Source of the DNA: Conchocele bisecta
Lineage: Eukaryota; Mollusca; Bivalvia; Lucinida; Thyasiridae
Assembly: GCA_029237695.1 (NCBI GenBank)
Contig: CM055265.1
Coordinates: forward strand, 44,695,331-44,759,330
Length of the DNA: 64,000 bases
Direction: 5' to 3'
Shown here: positions 55,535 to 64,000 of the stretch, in pieces
How positions within the stretch are numbered: position 1 is the stretch's first letter
Layout: every line of letters begins with the position of its first letter
Position numbers and translations under genes: made by a program
Notes under the pieces: generated by a model
Database searches by the model: none
Told to the model about the DNA's origin: nothing
The model's input: the letters and a program-made list of their open reading frames with translations, nothing else

Positions 55535-55664
55535 AAAAAATTGAAATGATATACATTTTTGTTTATACATGTATTTTAAAAAATATATATTATTTAAAAT
55601 TTTAGTTACAATATGTTAAATAGCATTTAAAAAAGATATCTGCATATAAAAATATATATACAAA

Positions 55665-56321
55665 ATGGAAATAGAGCAAAAAAACAACCTTTATCCTTCA
55701 CTCGAGAGCGTAGAGATATTTATGCCTTTATCCCCTGAACCTTCCGCACCTCCACTAAATAGAGGTCATGGATATCGTTTGCAGAAAATTAATGAAATTC
55801 AAAAGTTGCTCGAGAATGAACGTGATAAGCGACAGGCTCTGAGTAAAAAGTACCATCGTGCAAACAACATCATATCTACAAGTATGGTCAGTATGGGACT
55901 TGTGCTGGTGGAATTTGTCTGCTTTCTACCATCATTGCTACACCATTAGTAATTGCTATGGAAGCTACAGCTATAGTGTTAGGATTACTAAGCATCGGTG
56001 GAAAATACATAAGTAAGTAACTTTCATTGAAAGGAGAGAAGCATTTGAAGATTAAGATAATGGCTGAATCAAAAATAAACACTATTCAAAATCTTATCTC
56101 CAAGGCTCTTACAGATGACTATATTTCTGATGAAGAGTTTACTTTGATAGTTTCTGAGCTAGCAAATTTAGAGAGATGAAAGAGGGGATAAAACGAAGAA
56201 CCAAAAAGGCCATTGATCAGGAGATTAAAAACACGTTACTGGAACAAGGACATGAAGAAGCAAGAAAGTCTTTCCTCAAGACGTTTGAGAAGAGCCAGCT
56301 TAACAATTCAAAATTGTAATT
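55665..56321 (+). pseudogene. Conserved Polinton protein with coiled coil and membrane segment
   Basis: It begins after ATATATACAAAATG with a Pro-rich N-terminus (PLSPEPSAPPLNRG) and a charged helix (KLLENERDKRQALSKKYHR). After a frameshift near 55895 a hydrophobic segment (STIIATPLVIAMEATAIVLG) follows. Further frames carry ESKINTIQNLISKALTDDY and a basic tail. Stops at 56018 and 56177 and a second shift break it. The order of coiled coil, hydrophobic stretch and second helix suggests a membrane-associated structural protein; no function is claimed. Confidence 0.6.
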
Positions 56322-56568
56322 ACAAAGAGGTTAGTAAGGAAGAAATCTGCTATTCAATGAATAGCGTCCATAACTCAAGGTATTAAGGGTCGTCATCAAA
56401 ACTGTGATGGAAAACTGAATAAATTCAAATCTTACTTTCTTTTTTTTCATTTACGTCATTTGGTCTTTTTTGGTATTTTTTTTTCATTTACGTCATTTGG
56501 TCTTCTTCGAGTATTCTTTTTGGTTGAAAAAAACTGTGATTTTTCTTGCAGAAGACTGTGATGATGGA

Positions 56569-56676
<108 letters not shown>

Positions 56677-56718
56677 GATGATGAAAACCGTAATAAAGAT
56701 TATCTAGTCTTTAGAAAA

Positions 56719-57525
56719 ATGTCGTTTCTAAAAATTGCAGATCCGAAGAAGAGGGACTTTTTTGTTCAAGAGTTTCTCAAAACCAGACGGAACATTCAGC
56801 AAAACAATATCGCTGAGCGTGTAGATGAACGAGATATGCAACCTGTGAGGGAGTTGACGAATGATATTCTTGATGAGCTTAAACCTATTAAGAAAATAAT
56901 TTAGTTTCCAAGTATCCAGCCTCAAACTCAAGAAACCAACTTTATTATTGGTCCTATTGCTCAACAGTACTTGATAACGTTTGCATCAACGGATGGTGTT
57001 GACAAGACCTATGGGTTATATCATAAACAAGGGAACTTTTACATTGGTGATAAGCAGATAACAATAGTCGATGACAATATAGTTATTGGAGACAAAGAAT
57101 ATATAGGAACACCTGGTTTGTGGGAGCTATTGATAAATAAGAAACCATATTCTAATATTTTCACAGATCAGGACTATAACATGTATGCTGAGATAATGAT
57201 GAATACCAACTCATTACACAGAGGTAATAGCCCTAATGATAAGCGACCAAAGGCTAGCAAGGGTTGGAAGTGGAAAAATATCTTGCAATCAATATGGGAA
57301 GATCGATCGTTTGTCGGACAAGGCATGCATCGTAACGCTGATGCTTTGTTGGATCGTTTTGATATATTAATGGCTAGCATGTCAGCGGAAAATACCGGAA
57401 TAAAGGATGAGATAATATCCATCTTGAATCAGTTGAAGAGTCAAAAAGTAATAGACAATAATTCATGTAAAAAGATTTTCTCAAACTATAAAAAGTATGT
57501 TGATTATAAAAAATTATGGATTTAA
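56719..57525 (+). pseudogene. Conserved Polinton protein of unknown function
   Basis: The ATG at 56719 (MSFLKIADPKKRDFF) starts a frame that passes through one in-frame TAG (56902-56904). It continues to 57525 through GPIAQQYLITFASTDGVD, GDKEYIGTPGLWELL and SKGWKWKNILQSIWED. The two halves are in the same frame, so only one nonsense codon separates them. About 268 residues. The N-terminal third is helical and the C-terminal part compact. Families like this are common in invertebrate Polintons, but I know of no assigned role. The phrase MHRNADALL includes the recurrent HRN motif found elsewhere in this element. Confidence 0.65.
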
Positions 57526-57994
57526 AAGACGATATGTCATTGGTGGTTCGGGAATCTTTGAACCCATCGGTAGTTTGCTCTCAAGACTCGCTTCATCCGC
57601 CGCAGCAAACTCTATAGGTGATGTTGCCAAAGAAGCGGCAAAGAAAGCGGCTCTTGATACAGGGAAGAAACTTATAGAAAGGGGAGTTACAAAGATTTTC
57701 ACCCCTAAATCACACGCAATCCTAAAGGTCGCGCCTAATTTGATGCAGGAGCATCGTAATGCAACGCAGGAGCATCGTAATGCGACAACTCAAAAGGTTA
57801 ACAGCATCTTTAGCAAATACATTACGTCTGCGGCGCATCGTAATGTGAAGCAGACGCATCGTAATGTGAAGCAGACGCATCGTAATGTCAGCCCAAGTGC
57901 ACAAAACATCAATACACTGATCGATGGTTCAGGTATGCCCCAGAATGCAATTTCTATCCAAGACCTTGTTCGAAAGCTGAATGGAAGTAACTGA
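57497..57994 (+). CDS. Polinton protein of unknown function with HRN repeats
   Basis: An intact 165-codon frame overlapping the previous gene by 29 bp. The N-terminus is basic (KRRYVIGGSG), followed by an Ala-rich amphipathic helix region (VAKEAAKKAALDTGKKL) and a C-terminus ending in a helix (SIQDLVRKLNG). Between them are two QEHRNA and three THRNV/AHRNV repeats encoded by 21-bp units. Ala-rich basic proteins here may bind DNA or membrane, but this is a guess. It is the only plus-strand gene of the element that I see without a stop or shift. Confidence 0.6.
   Translation: MLIIKNYGFKRRYVIGGSGIFEPIGSLLSRLASSAAANSIGDVAKEAAKKAALDTGKKLIERGVTKIFTPKSHAILKVAPNLMQEHRNATQEHRNATTQKVNSIFSKYITSAAHRNVKQTHRNVKQTHRNVSPSAQNINTLIDGSGMPQNAISIQDLVRKLNGSN
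57745..57886 (+). repeat. 21-bp HRN-encoding repeats
   Basis: GCATCGTAAT occurs at 57751 and 57772, then 57835, 57856 and 57877, spaced by exactly 21 bp in each block. Units are AACGCAGGAGCATCGTAATG and GTGAAGCAGACGCATCGTAA. Confidence 0.9.
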
Positions 57995-58700
57995 ATGCGA
58001 TGAAAAATGGAATCCTTACAATGACTTAAAGAAATTAATTTCTTAAGAAAATTAATGATCTAAAATTCCATATTGATGAACTCGCTTCATCCGACGCAGC
58101 AAAAGCTATAGGTGATGAAGATGTTAGTATTGCCAAAGAAGCGGCAAAGAAACGTATCGCAATCGAAAGGGGCCTAATTGAGGATCAAGAGAGATTCAAG
58201 AGAGAGTCAACTATCCAACGACTAAGAGTTGTATTAGACCCAAGTACTAAGAGTTCTACCGGTACAAGTACTATCCAAAGCAAAGAAACATCAACATTGT
58301 CTACCTATCAAAGAAACATCAGTCAGCTTCGGTGCAAGGTCTTGACGCTCCAACGCAAAGTCAGAAAGCGCCAAGACAAAGGCAGTCAGTTCCAAGACAA
58401 AGCCATGACGCTCCAAGACAACAACATCAGTCAGCTCCAAAGCGAAGTAACTGAATGCGATGAAAAAATGGTAACAGTACCAGTATCCGAATACCAGCAT
58501 CCAAGTACTAAGAGTTGTACCACTATCCAAACACTAAGAGTTGTATCAGATCCAAGGACCGGTAACCAAGTAATAAGATGGGTAACAGTACCAGCCGATT
58601 ACCAGTATCCACTTGCGAAAGCTGTACTAAGACGTATTATTACTACGACTTAAAGAAATGAATTTCTTAAGAAAATGAATGATCTAAAATTCAAGAGAAT
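57995..58700 (+). repeat. Diverged partial duplication of the preceding gene
   Basis: Near 58079-58165, CTCGCTTCATCCGACGCAGCA and AAAGAAGCGGCAAAGAAACG repeat the Ala-rich region at 57585-57640. CTGAATGCGATGAAAAA recurs at 57991 and 58451. TTAAAGAAATTAATTTCTTAAG at about 58025 recurs as TTAAAGAAATGAATTTCTTAAG near 58645. An old tandem duplication of about 600 bp, now scrambled. Confidence 0.65.
58297..58653 (+). CDS. Possible small protein in the duplicated region
   Basis: A 118-codon frame with Gln/Lys-rich repeats (LQRKVRKRQDKGSQFQDK, then SQLQSEVTECDEKMV) suggestive of coiled coil, then RTGNQVIRWVTVPADYQYP. I do not recognise it. Because the DNA around it is a scrambled duplicate, it may be a chance open frame. 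No promoter motif precedes the ATG. Confidence 0.3.
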   Translation: MSTYQRNISQLRCKVLTLQRKVRKRQDKGSQFQDKAMTLQDNNISQLQSEVTECDEKMVTVPVSEYQHPSTKSCTTIQTLRVVSDPRTGNQVIRWVTVPADYQYPLAKAVLRRIITTT

Positions 58701-58845
58701 CAACTATCCCAAGTACCAGTCTGCATCTATCATCATTAAGATGCGGTGATGAAGCTTGATGATGAAGATGTGATAGAGGATGTTCAGGAAGATAAGTACA
58801 CCAACTCAGTATCTATCACATTGACAAACAAAACATTTAAAAAGG

Positions 58846-59055
58846 ATGAAAAAAATAGAGGAAGAGGTGAATGATTGCCTAGTAGATGAGGAAGGTCTGG
58901 ATAAGGTAAAGCTTGTGCATGGTAATAAGATGTATCCAAATATTAAGAAAGACATAAGATTTAAGGCAAGTGAAGCGAAATCTGTCGAGCTTAGGAGTAC
59001 ATGTATATACCTTGGAGGTGTAAAGACATCTCCACAACTGTATCTGGTGTGCTAA
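58846..59055 (+). CDS. Possible small protein, unassigned
   Basis: A 69-codon frame (MKKIEEEVNDCLVDEEGLDK) follows an A-rich stretch. It is charged at the start and contains LRSTCIYLGG. No family recognised. The region between 58700 and 58846 has stops in all frames and looks eroded, so this may be the surviving end of a longer gene. Confidence 0.35.
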   Translation: MKKIEEEVNDCLVDEEGLDKVKLVHGNKMYPNIKKDIRFKASEAKSVELRSTCIYLGGVKTSPQLYLVC

Positions 59056-59132
59056 CGATGCGCCTGCAACCCCCTCCATTTTTTTTAATTCGTGAAAATG
59101 AATTAAAAAATGATCTTGTGTAAAATAAAAAA

Positions 59133-60413
59133 ATGGACATTCTAAGTTTTACTGAGACTCCCATAAAGGATGAGAGTATTGAATAATATGAGTATCATGA
59201 GCATGAACCTGTAACTGGAACAAATCTAAACAATCCCGGTGAGATCAGGATCAACATCGGGACACAAGATCTATTTACACATCCAAGTGAGTCTTATCTA
59301 ATAGTTGAAGGTAAGCTCACAAAGTCTGACAACTCGGCATATGCTAATGATGATGAAGTTTCTCTTACAAACAATGCTAGTATGCATTTGTTTAGCAACA
59401 TCAAATATCAGCTCTCTGGGCAAGAGATTTAATCTCTCTTTTCTCCTGGTCAGGGATCTACCATGCTGGGTTTGTTGAAATACCCTGATGGCTTTAGCAA
59501 GAGTCAGGGTTTGAATCAGCTCTGGTACAAGGACGCTGTGGCTGCTGCTAGTATTACAGATAATGCTTGGTTTACTGTTAGACATAGCTATATCATTAAA
59601 TCTCCAGACCTCAAAGGAACTTTTAGCTTCCGAATCCCATTGAAACACATATTTGGGTTGTGTGAGGACCACTCCAAAATCGTCTACGGTCTCAAGCAGA
59701 CCCTGACTCTTGTCCGAAAGGGTAACGATGATGCAACCTTTTGGGACGGCGGTGTTGACGCTGGTAAAATAACTCTTGAGAAGGTTTCTTGGTTCATACC
59801 ACATGTGCTACCAGCTGATGCCGAAAAGTTCCAGCTGTACAAGACGATTGAGTCTAAGACGACTTTACCAGTTACTTACAGAATGAGACAATGTGACAGC
59901 ATCTCAGTCACCCAGAGTACCAATTTTACCTGGAGACTGAGTGTCAAGTCTTCACCGGAGAGACCTCGTTGGGTTATTGTTGGATTCTAGACTGAGAAGG
60001 ATGGTGATCAAGAGAAGAACCACTCCGTCTTTGACAACGTTAATGTGAGAAACATGTATATCATGTTAAACTCAACTAGATACCCAGCTGTTGATTACAA
60101 TCTTTCCTTCGGTAAGCAACAGTTTAGTAGGGTATATGGCGATGCTGCTGCATTCAGATCCAAGTTGTATCACATGGATGAGTTGGTAAGTAACCCAAAC
60201 ATCACTCCAAGCGATTACAAGGATTTATACCCACTCTTTGGTTTTGATGTGAGCAAGCAGAGCGAGAAGCTGGAGACCTCTGTGACAGACATCCAAATCA
60301 AGGCTCAGTTTGCCGCAAACGTTCCTGCTAACACTGAAACATTTGCTCTAGTCATCTCAGAAAAGATGCTATCATTCCAGTCAGACGGAAACAAGATGAG
60401 TGTGATATATTAA
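59133..60413 (+). pseudogene. Major capsid protein (double jelly-roll type)
   Basis: One uninterrupted reading frame of 427 codons runs from the ATG at 59133 to the natural TAA at 60411. It has three internal stops: TAA 59184-59186, TAA 59430-59432 and TAG 59988-59990, and no frameshift. The sequence (INIGTQDLFTHPSESYL; NASMHLFSNIKYQLSGQEI; WFIPHVLPADAEK; SKQSEKLETSVTDIQIKAQF) is typical of the Polinton major capsid protein that forms the icosahedral shell. Length equals that of intact family members as far as I can judge. The ATG is preceded by TAAAATAAAAAA. Confidence 0.85.
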
Positions 60414-60469
60414 TTGAATACGACGGCAGAATGAAAATTAATTTAAAGAAAAAACAATTCATATATAAA

Positions 60470-60838
60470 ATGACAATCAAACTATCAGAACTAATGCATA
60501 TTCTAAAGAACAACAAGATAAGAGGTTGCTCTCACTACAACAAGCCTTAATTGATAGAGCTATTGGGAGGGAGAGGTCTTCTACCAGATGAACAACCAAA
60601 GCCTGATAAACCAAAAAAGAGATTGATTCAAAATTTGAAAAGCTTAGAACAATCAGAAAAAACCCAAGACACGGTAGCCTAAAAAATGTGGAAACAGGGT
60701 AGGTGATTACATTTCCTTCAATCTACAAGGCATCACGTTTCATCAACAAGTCACCTAGAATCATAACATTTTGGAATGGTAGGGTTTGGAATAAAAAGTA
60801 TGAAATTACAATCGATGAACAGCATCGTAATTAGAGGC
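60470..60838 (+). pseudogene. SAP-like protein with NUMOD-like tail
   Basis: It starts after CATATATAAAATG. The first 40 residues (LSELMHILKNNKIRG, then LIELLGGRG) look like a SAP-type helix-extended-loop-helix DNA-binding motif. Further on, FPSIYKASRFINKSPRIITF resembles the NUMOD modules found with homing endonucleases. Three or more stop codons interrupt (near 60548, 60680 and 60700). The C-terminus carries the EQHRN phrase. DNA binding is likely; a nuclease domain is not seen. Confidence 0.5.
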
Positions 60839-60969
60839 ATACATATGGATAACTATTTTATATATACATACATATATAACATATGATGTTTCTTCAGGTT
60901 CATGGTAGAAATGTTAGAAAATTGAAAAATCATGAAAAAGAGTTAAAGAAATAATATATCCTATACAAA

Positions 60970-63900
60970 ATGAATATGTTTAAGAGAATCGGTAACACTG
61001 TTTCGAGTGTGACGCCTCAGTTTATCAAAAACAAAGCAACCACGGTCTTGAATGCTGTTTCGAGTGTGACGCCTCAGTTTATCAAAAACAAAGCAACACG
61101 CTTTACTGAATGGCTCAGTGATTATGTTGAACCACAAAGCTTCAGCCAAACATTGGATGAGATCACAGAGCATGTAAAAAAGACATACACGAAAGTGGAA
61201 CCTTTCAAAATCAAGGAGAGTACATCGGCTCTCAAGAAATTTACTATCCAATACGTCATTAAGGGTAGAGAGGATTTACTCCAGAGTCATTCTTAGTTGA
61301 GGTAAAGCAGGTTGTAACTAATATTTTGAGGAATAACCGTCATACTAAGGTAAAAATGGTCCTAAACTGCAACATGTATAAGGCTAGTATTTTAACAGAT
61401 GATGTGTTAATTCAACAAGCATCTTTCAACTCTGAAATTAAGGTTAACCTGGAGGGAACAAATTTGAATGAGCTATATAACACAATGACGGAGAGAATCC
61501 TTGAGAATATAGCAACATTCCAGATGCTGGGTAGTAATTGGGTCTTCAAAAATATTATCAGCTTTGAGCTACATACCGTGAGATATAAACCACTACGAGG
61601 TAACCCTTATATTAACCTTCACCAAAAGCTTGCATCGAAGAAGGCAATCATCAACATGAAAAACGAGGATGATGGGTGCTTCAAGTTGTCTGTCACACGA
61701 GCATTAAACCCCGTACAGAAGAACGCTGAACATATCATAAAACTTTTAAAACAACAAGCGGAGGAACGCAATTGGGATAAAAGTTCCTTCCCAGTTGACC
61801 TTAAAGCCATAGATAGGGTTGAAAGACAAAATGCATCCATTTCTGTCAACGTCTATGGGTATGAGAACGAAGAAGTCTATCCTCTTCGGATTAGCAATCA
61901 GGAGCATGAGCGTCACATTCACCTTTTACTTATAGATGATGGTGAAATACAGCATTACTGTCTCATCATGAGCAAGAGCATGAGTAGATTGTTGTCCAGC
62001 CAATCGAGTAAGAAACAACATACACGACATTACTGTCTCAGATGTCTTAACTCCTTCAACTCAGAGGAATCCTTAGTTAAGCATAAAGAGTACCGCGACT
62101 CAAAAGAAGCTGTAAAAGTTCAGATGCCTGTGGAAGGAACAAAATTAAAATTTAAACACTTTTTCAAGTCGATGAAAATACCCTTTGTAGTTTATGCTGA
62201 CTTTGAGAGCTTCACCAAAAGGTTGGATACGACCCAACCCAACCCAACCCAGAAAACAGTTACACTAAGCGGTATCAAAAGCATACACCTAGCGGGTTCT
62301 GCTACTACATCAAGTGCTTTGATGACGAGGTTTACAAAGGAAATCCTGTAATTTACACAAAGCAATCTGAAGATGAGGACATATGACAGATCATTGTTGA
62401 CAGTTTGGAACAAAACATTGTTGATATCTACAAAAAATGTGGACGTGCTAAAATGATAATTACATCAAAACAGCAAAAGGCCTTCGAACAGGTAACAGTA
62501 TGCTGGATATGTGAAAAAGATTTGGATAAGGATAGGGTAAGAGATCACTGTCATTTCACTGGTAAGTATCGAGGAGCTGCTCATAACAAATGCAACCTCG
62601 TGTACCAGAAACCTAAGTTTACCCCCGTCATATTCAACAACCTGAACGGGTATGACTCCCACCCATTCATAAAAAACTTGGGTAAAAAGGAGGGTAAGAT
62701 TAACTGCATCCCTAACAATGAGGTGAAGTACATTTCGTTTACCAAGGAGTATGTAATTGACAGTTTTACTAACAAATACGGAGAGGAATAGGAAGTGAAG
62801 CATAAGCTGCGGTTTATTGACAGCTTCAAGTTCATGGATTCTAGTCTAGATAAACTGGTAGGTAACCTTCAGAAAGATCAATTCGTAAACTTGGAAAGTG
62901 AGTATGAATGTGAGCAGTAGAGTTTGCTAACACGTAAGGGTGTCTATCCATATGACTATGTTGGTGGTCTTGAGAGGTTGGATGAAACGCAGTTACCTAC
63001 AAAGGAATAGTTATATTCTAAGTTGAGTGGTGATGACATTTCATATGAAGACTATGTACATGCACAAAAGGTCTGGAAATAGTTTAAATGTAAGACGACG
63101 AGAGACTACCACAATCTGTATCTCACGTCAGATGTATTGCTTCTGGCAGACGTATTTGAGACCTTCCGTGATGTCTGCTTGACAAACTATAACCTAGACA
63201 CAGCCTGGTATTATACAGCACCAGGTTTGACGTGGGATGCTGCGTTGAAGCTGACTGATATTGAATTGGAACTGTTGAGTAACTATGATATGCAATAAGT
63301 ACATGGGTAAAAGGTTTGATCCTAAAGAACCTAGTAAATATCTACAATATCTGGATGCTAACAACCTCTATGGATGGGCTATGAGTAAACCACGACCTAC
63401 AAATGGATTTCAGTGGATGGCTGAAGGTGAATTGAATGTCTGGAAAAACCATTCCTGTTTCTTAGAGGTTGACTTTACATAACGAATATCCTCTAGCCCC
63501 CGAAAGGGTCGTTGTGAATAAGGTTAAAAAGCTTATACATAATCTAAACGACAAGACAAAGTATGTCGTTCACTACAAGAACCTCAAGATGTATGAGAGT
63601 ATTGATCTAAATATCACCAAGATACATAGAGGCATCAAGCTCGAGGAGAGCTCTTGGCTTAAAAAGTACATTGATCTAAACACTTAATTAAAAGCCAATG
63701 CAAATAATGACTTTGAAAAAGACTTTTTCAAGCTCATGAACAACTCCGTCTTTGGAAAGACTATGGAAAACATCGGAAACGGGGTTGATATTCAGCTGGT
63801 GAATAACGAAGGAAATGCTATGAAGCTAGCAGCAAAGCCTAACTACAAACACTGTACCATATTCGATGAAAACCTAATAGCCATTCACACGAAGAAGACC

Positions 63901-64000
63901 AAAATAAGGTTTGACAAACGGTTTACCTGGGTATTTCTATCCTAGACTTGAGCAAAACCTTGATGTACAACTTCCACTACAACTACATCAAGAAGAACTA
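60970..64000 (+). pseudogene. Protein-primed family-B DNA polymerase, partial
   Basis: It begins at the ATG following CTATACAAA, with a 57-bp duplicated start (AVSSVTPQFIKNKAT twice). A frameshift near 61272 leads to 61326-62351, which has a C2H2-like finger (HYCLRCLNSF...LVKH) and the Exo I motif VYADFESF. After a stop, 62405-62791 holds a CxxC...DHCHFTGKYRG...HNKCN endonuclease VII-like zinc site and the Exo II-type NNLNGYDSHPFI. Then come four in-frame TAG codons (62789, 62918, 63007, 63080), further shifts, motif A (YLDANNLYGWAM) and motif B (KLMNNSVFGKTMEN). The polymerase would replicate the element from a protein primer. The gene leaves the window before motif C. Confidence 0.9.
61000..61098 (+). 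repeat. 57-bp tandem duplication at the polymerase N-terminus
   Basis: TTTCGAGTGTGACGCCTCAG starts at 61001 and again at 61058, and about 42 bp are identical. The duplication is in frame (19 residues). Confidence 0.85.

Noticed and set aside
59133..63100. Alternative genetic code (TAA/TAG read as an amino acid)
   Set aside because: Neighbouring genes carry frameshifts, a TGA and an integrase deletion, so ordinary decay explains the stops. The stop pattern is kept only as a weak observation.

Overview
The window looks like nuclear DNA of an invertebrate, most likely a bivalve or related mollusc. This is inferred from split genes with canonical GT/AG splice sites, very dense short inverted-repeat elements nested in one another, tRNA-like SINEs, a decayed Tc1/mariner transposase and a decayed Polinton (Maverick) element. 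No bacterial operon, rRNA gene or CRISPR array was seen. No species can be named from the sequence alone.

Positions 1-33 kb and 38.7-47.8 kb are an accessory, repeat-packed landscape. I recognise about eighteen recurrent families of inverted-repeat (MITE-like) elements, labelled here A to R (family S is a tandem-type repeat), many in two to seven copies. They include a TTAA-flanked group (B, D, H, R), a Tigger/pogo-like group with CAGTG...CACTG ends (L) and a hAT-like group with an 8-bp target duplication (I). There are also several minisatellites: a 21-bp array in two inverted blocks, another 21-bp unit, a 34-bp unit and a 48-bp coding repeat. Interspersed are candidate exons of one or two claudin/PMP22-like four-membrane-span genes. 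First-membrane-span exons lie at 16460 and 41236, Cys-loop exons at 39382 and 43.7-44.6 kb, and a second-span exon at 45038. Two low-complexity Pro/Thr/Arg-rich cassette exons lie at 22825 and 29433.

Positions 33074-38682 hold a 5.6-kb element with about 165-bp terminal inverted repeats and an apparent 3-bp CTG target duplication. It sits inside a copy of family A, so both edges can be read directly. It carries one long, frameshifted gene. Its product has Cys/His modules at the N-terminus, a segment resembling FEN1/PIN nucleases (SEADTR...TVDSD) and a Cys-rich C-terminal tail. I could not assign it to a named transposon superfamily, and it is my best candidate for something poorly described.

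From about 47.9 kb to the right edge lies a decayed Polinton. On the minus strand it has a fibre-like protein, an adenain-like protease, an internally deleted integrase with a chromodomain, and a PLA2-like protein. On the plus strand it has a packaging ATPase, a penton-like minor capsid protein, several conserved proteins of unknown function, a major capsid protein, a SAP-like protein and a protein-primed family-B DNA polymerase that runs off the window. The two gene sets diverge from an AT-rich gap at 53.1 kb. Most genes carry nonsense codons, frameshifts or short tandem duplications. A 3.2-kb hAT-like element sits in the fibre gene with an 8-bp target duplication. The copy is therefore a fossil, but its whole gene order remains readable.
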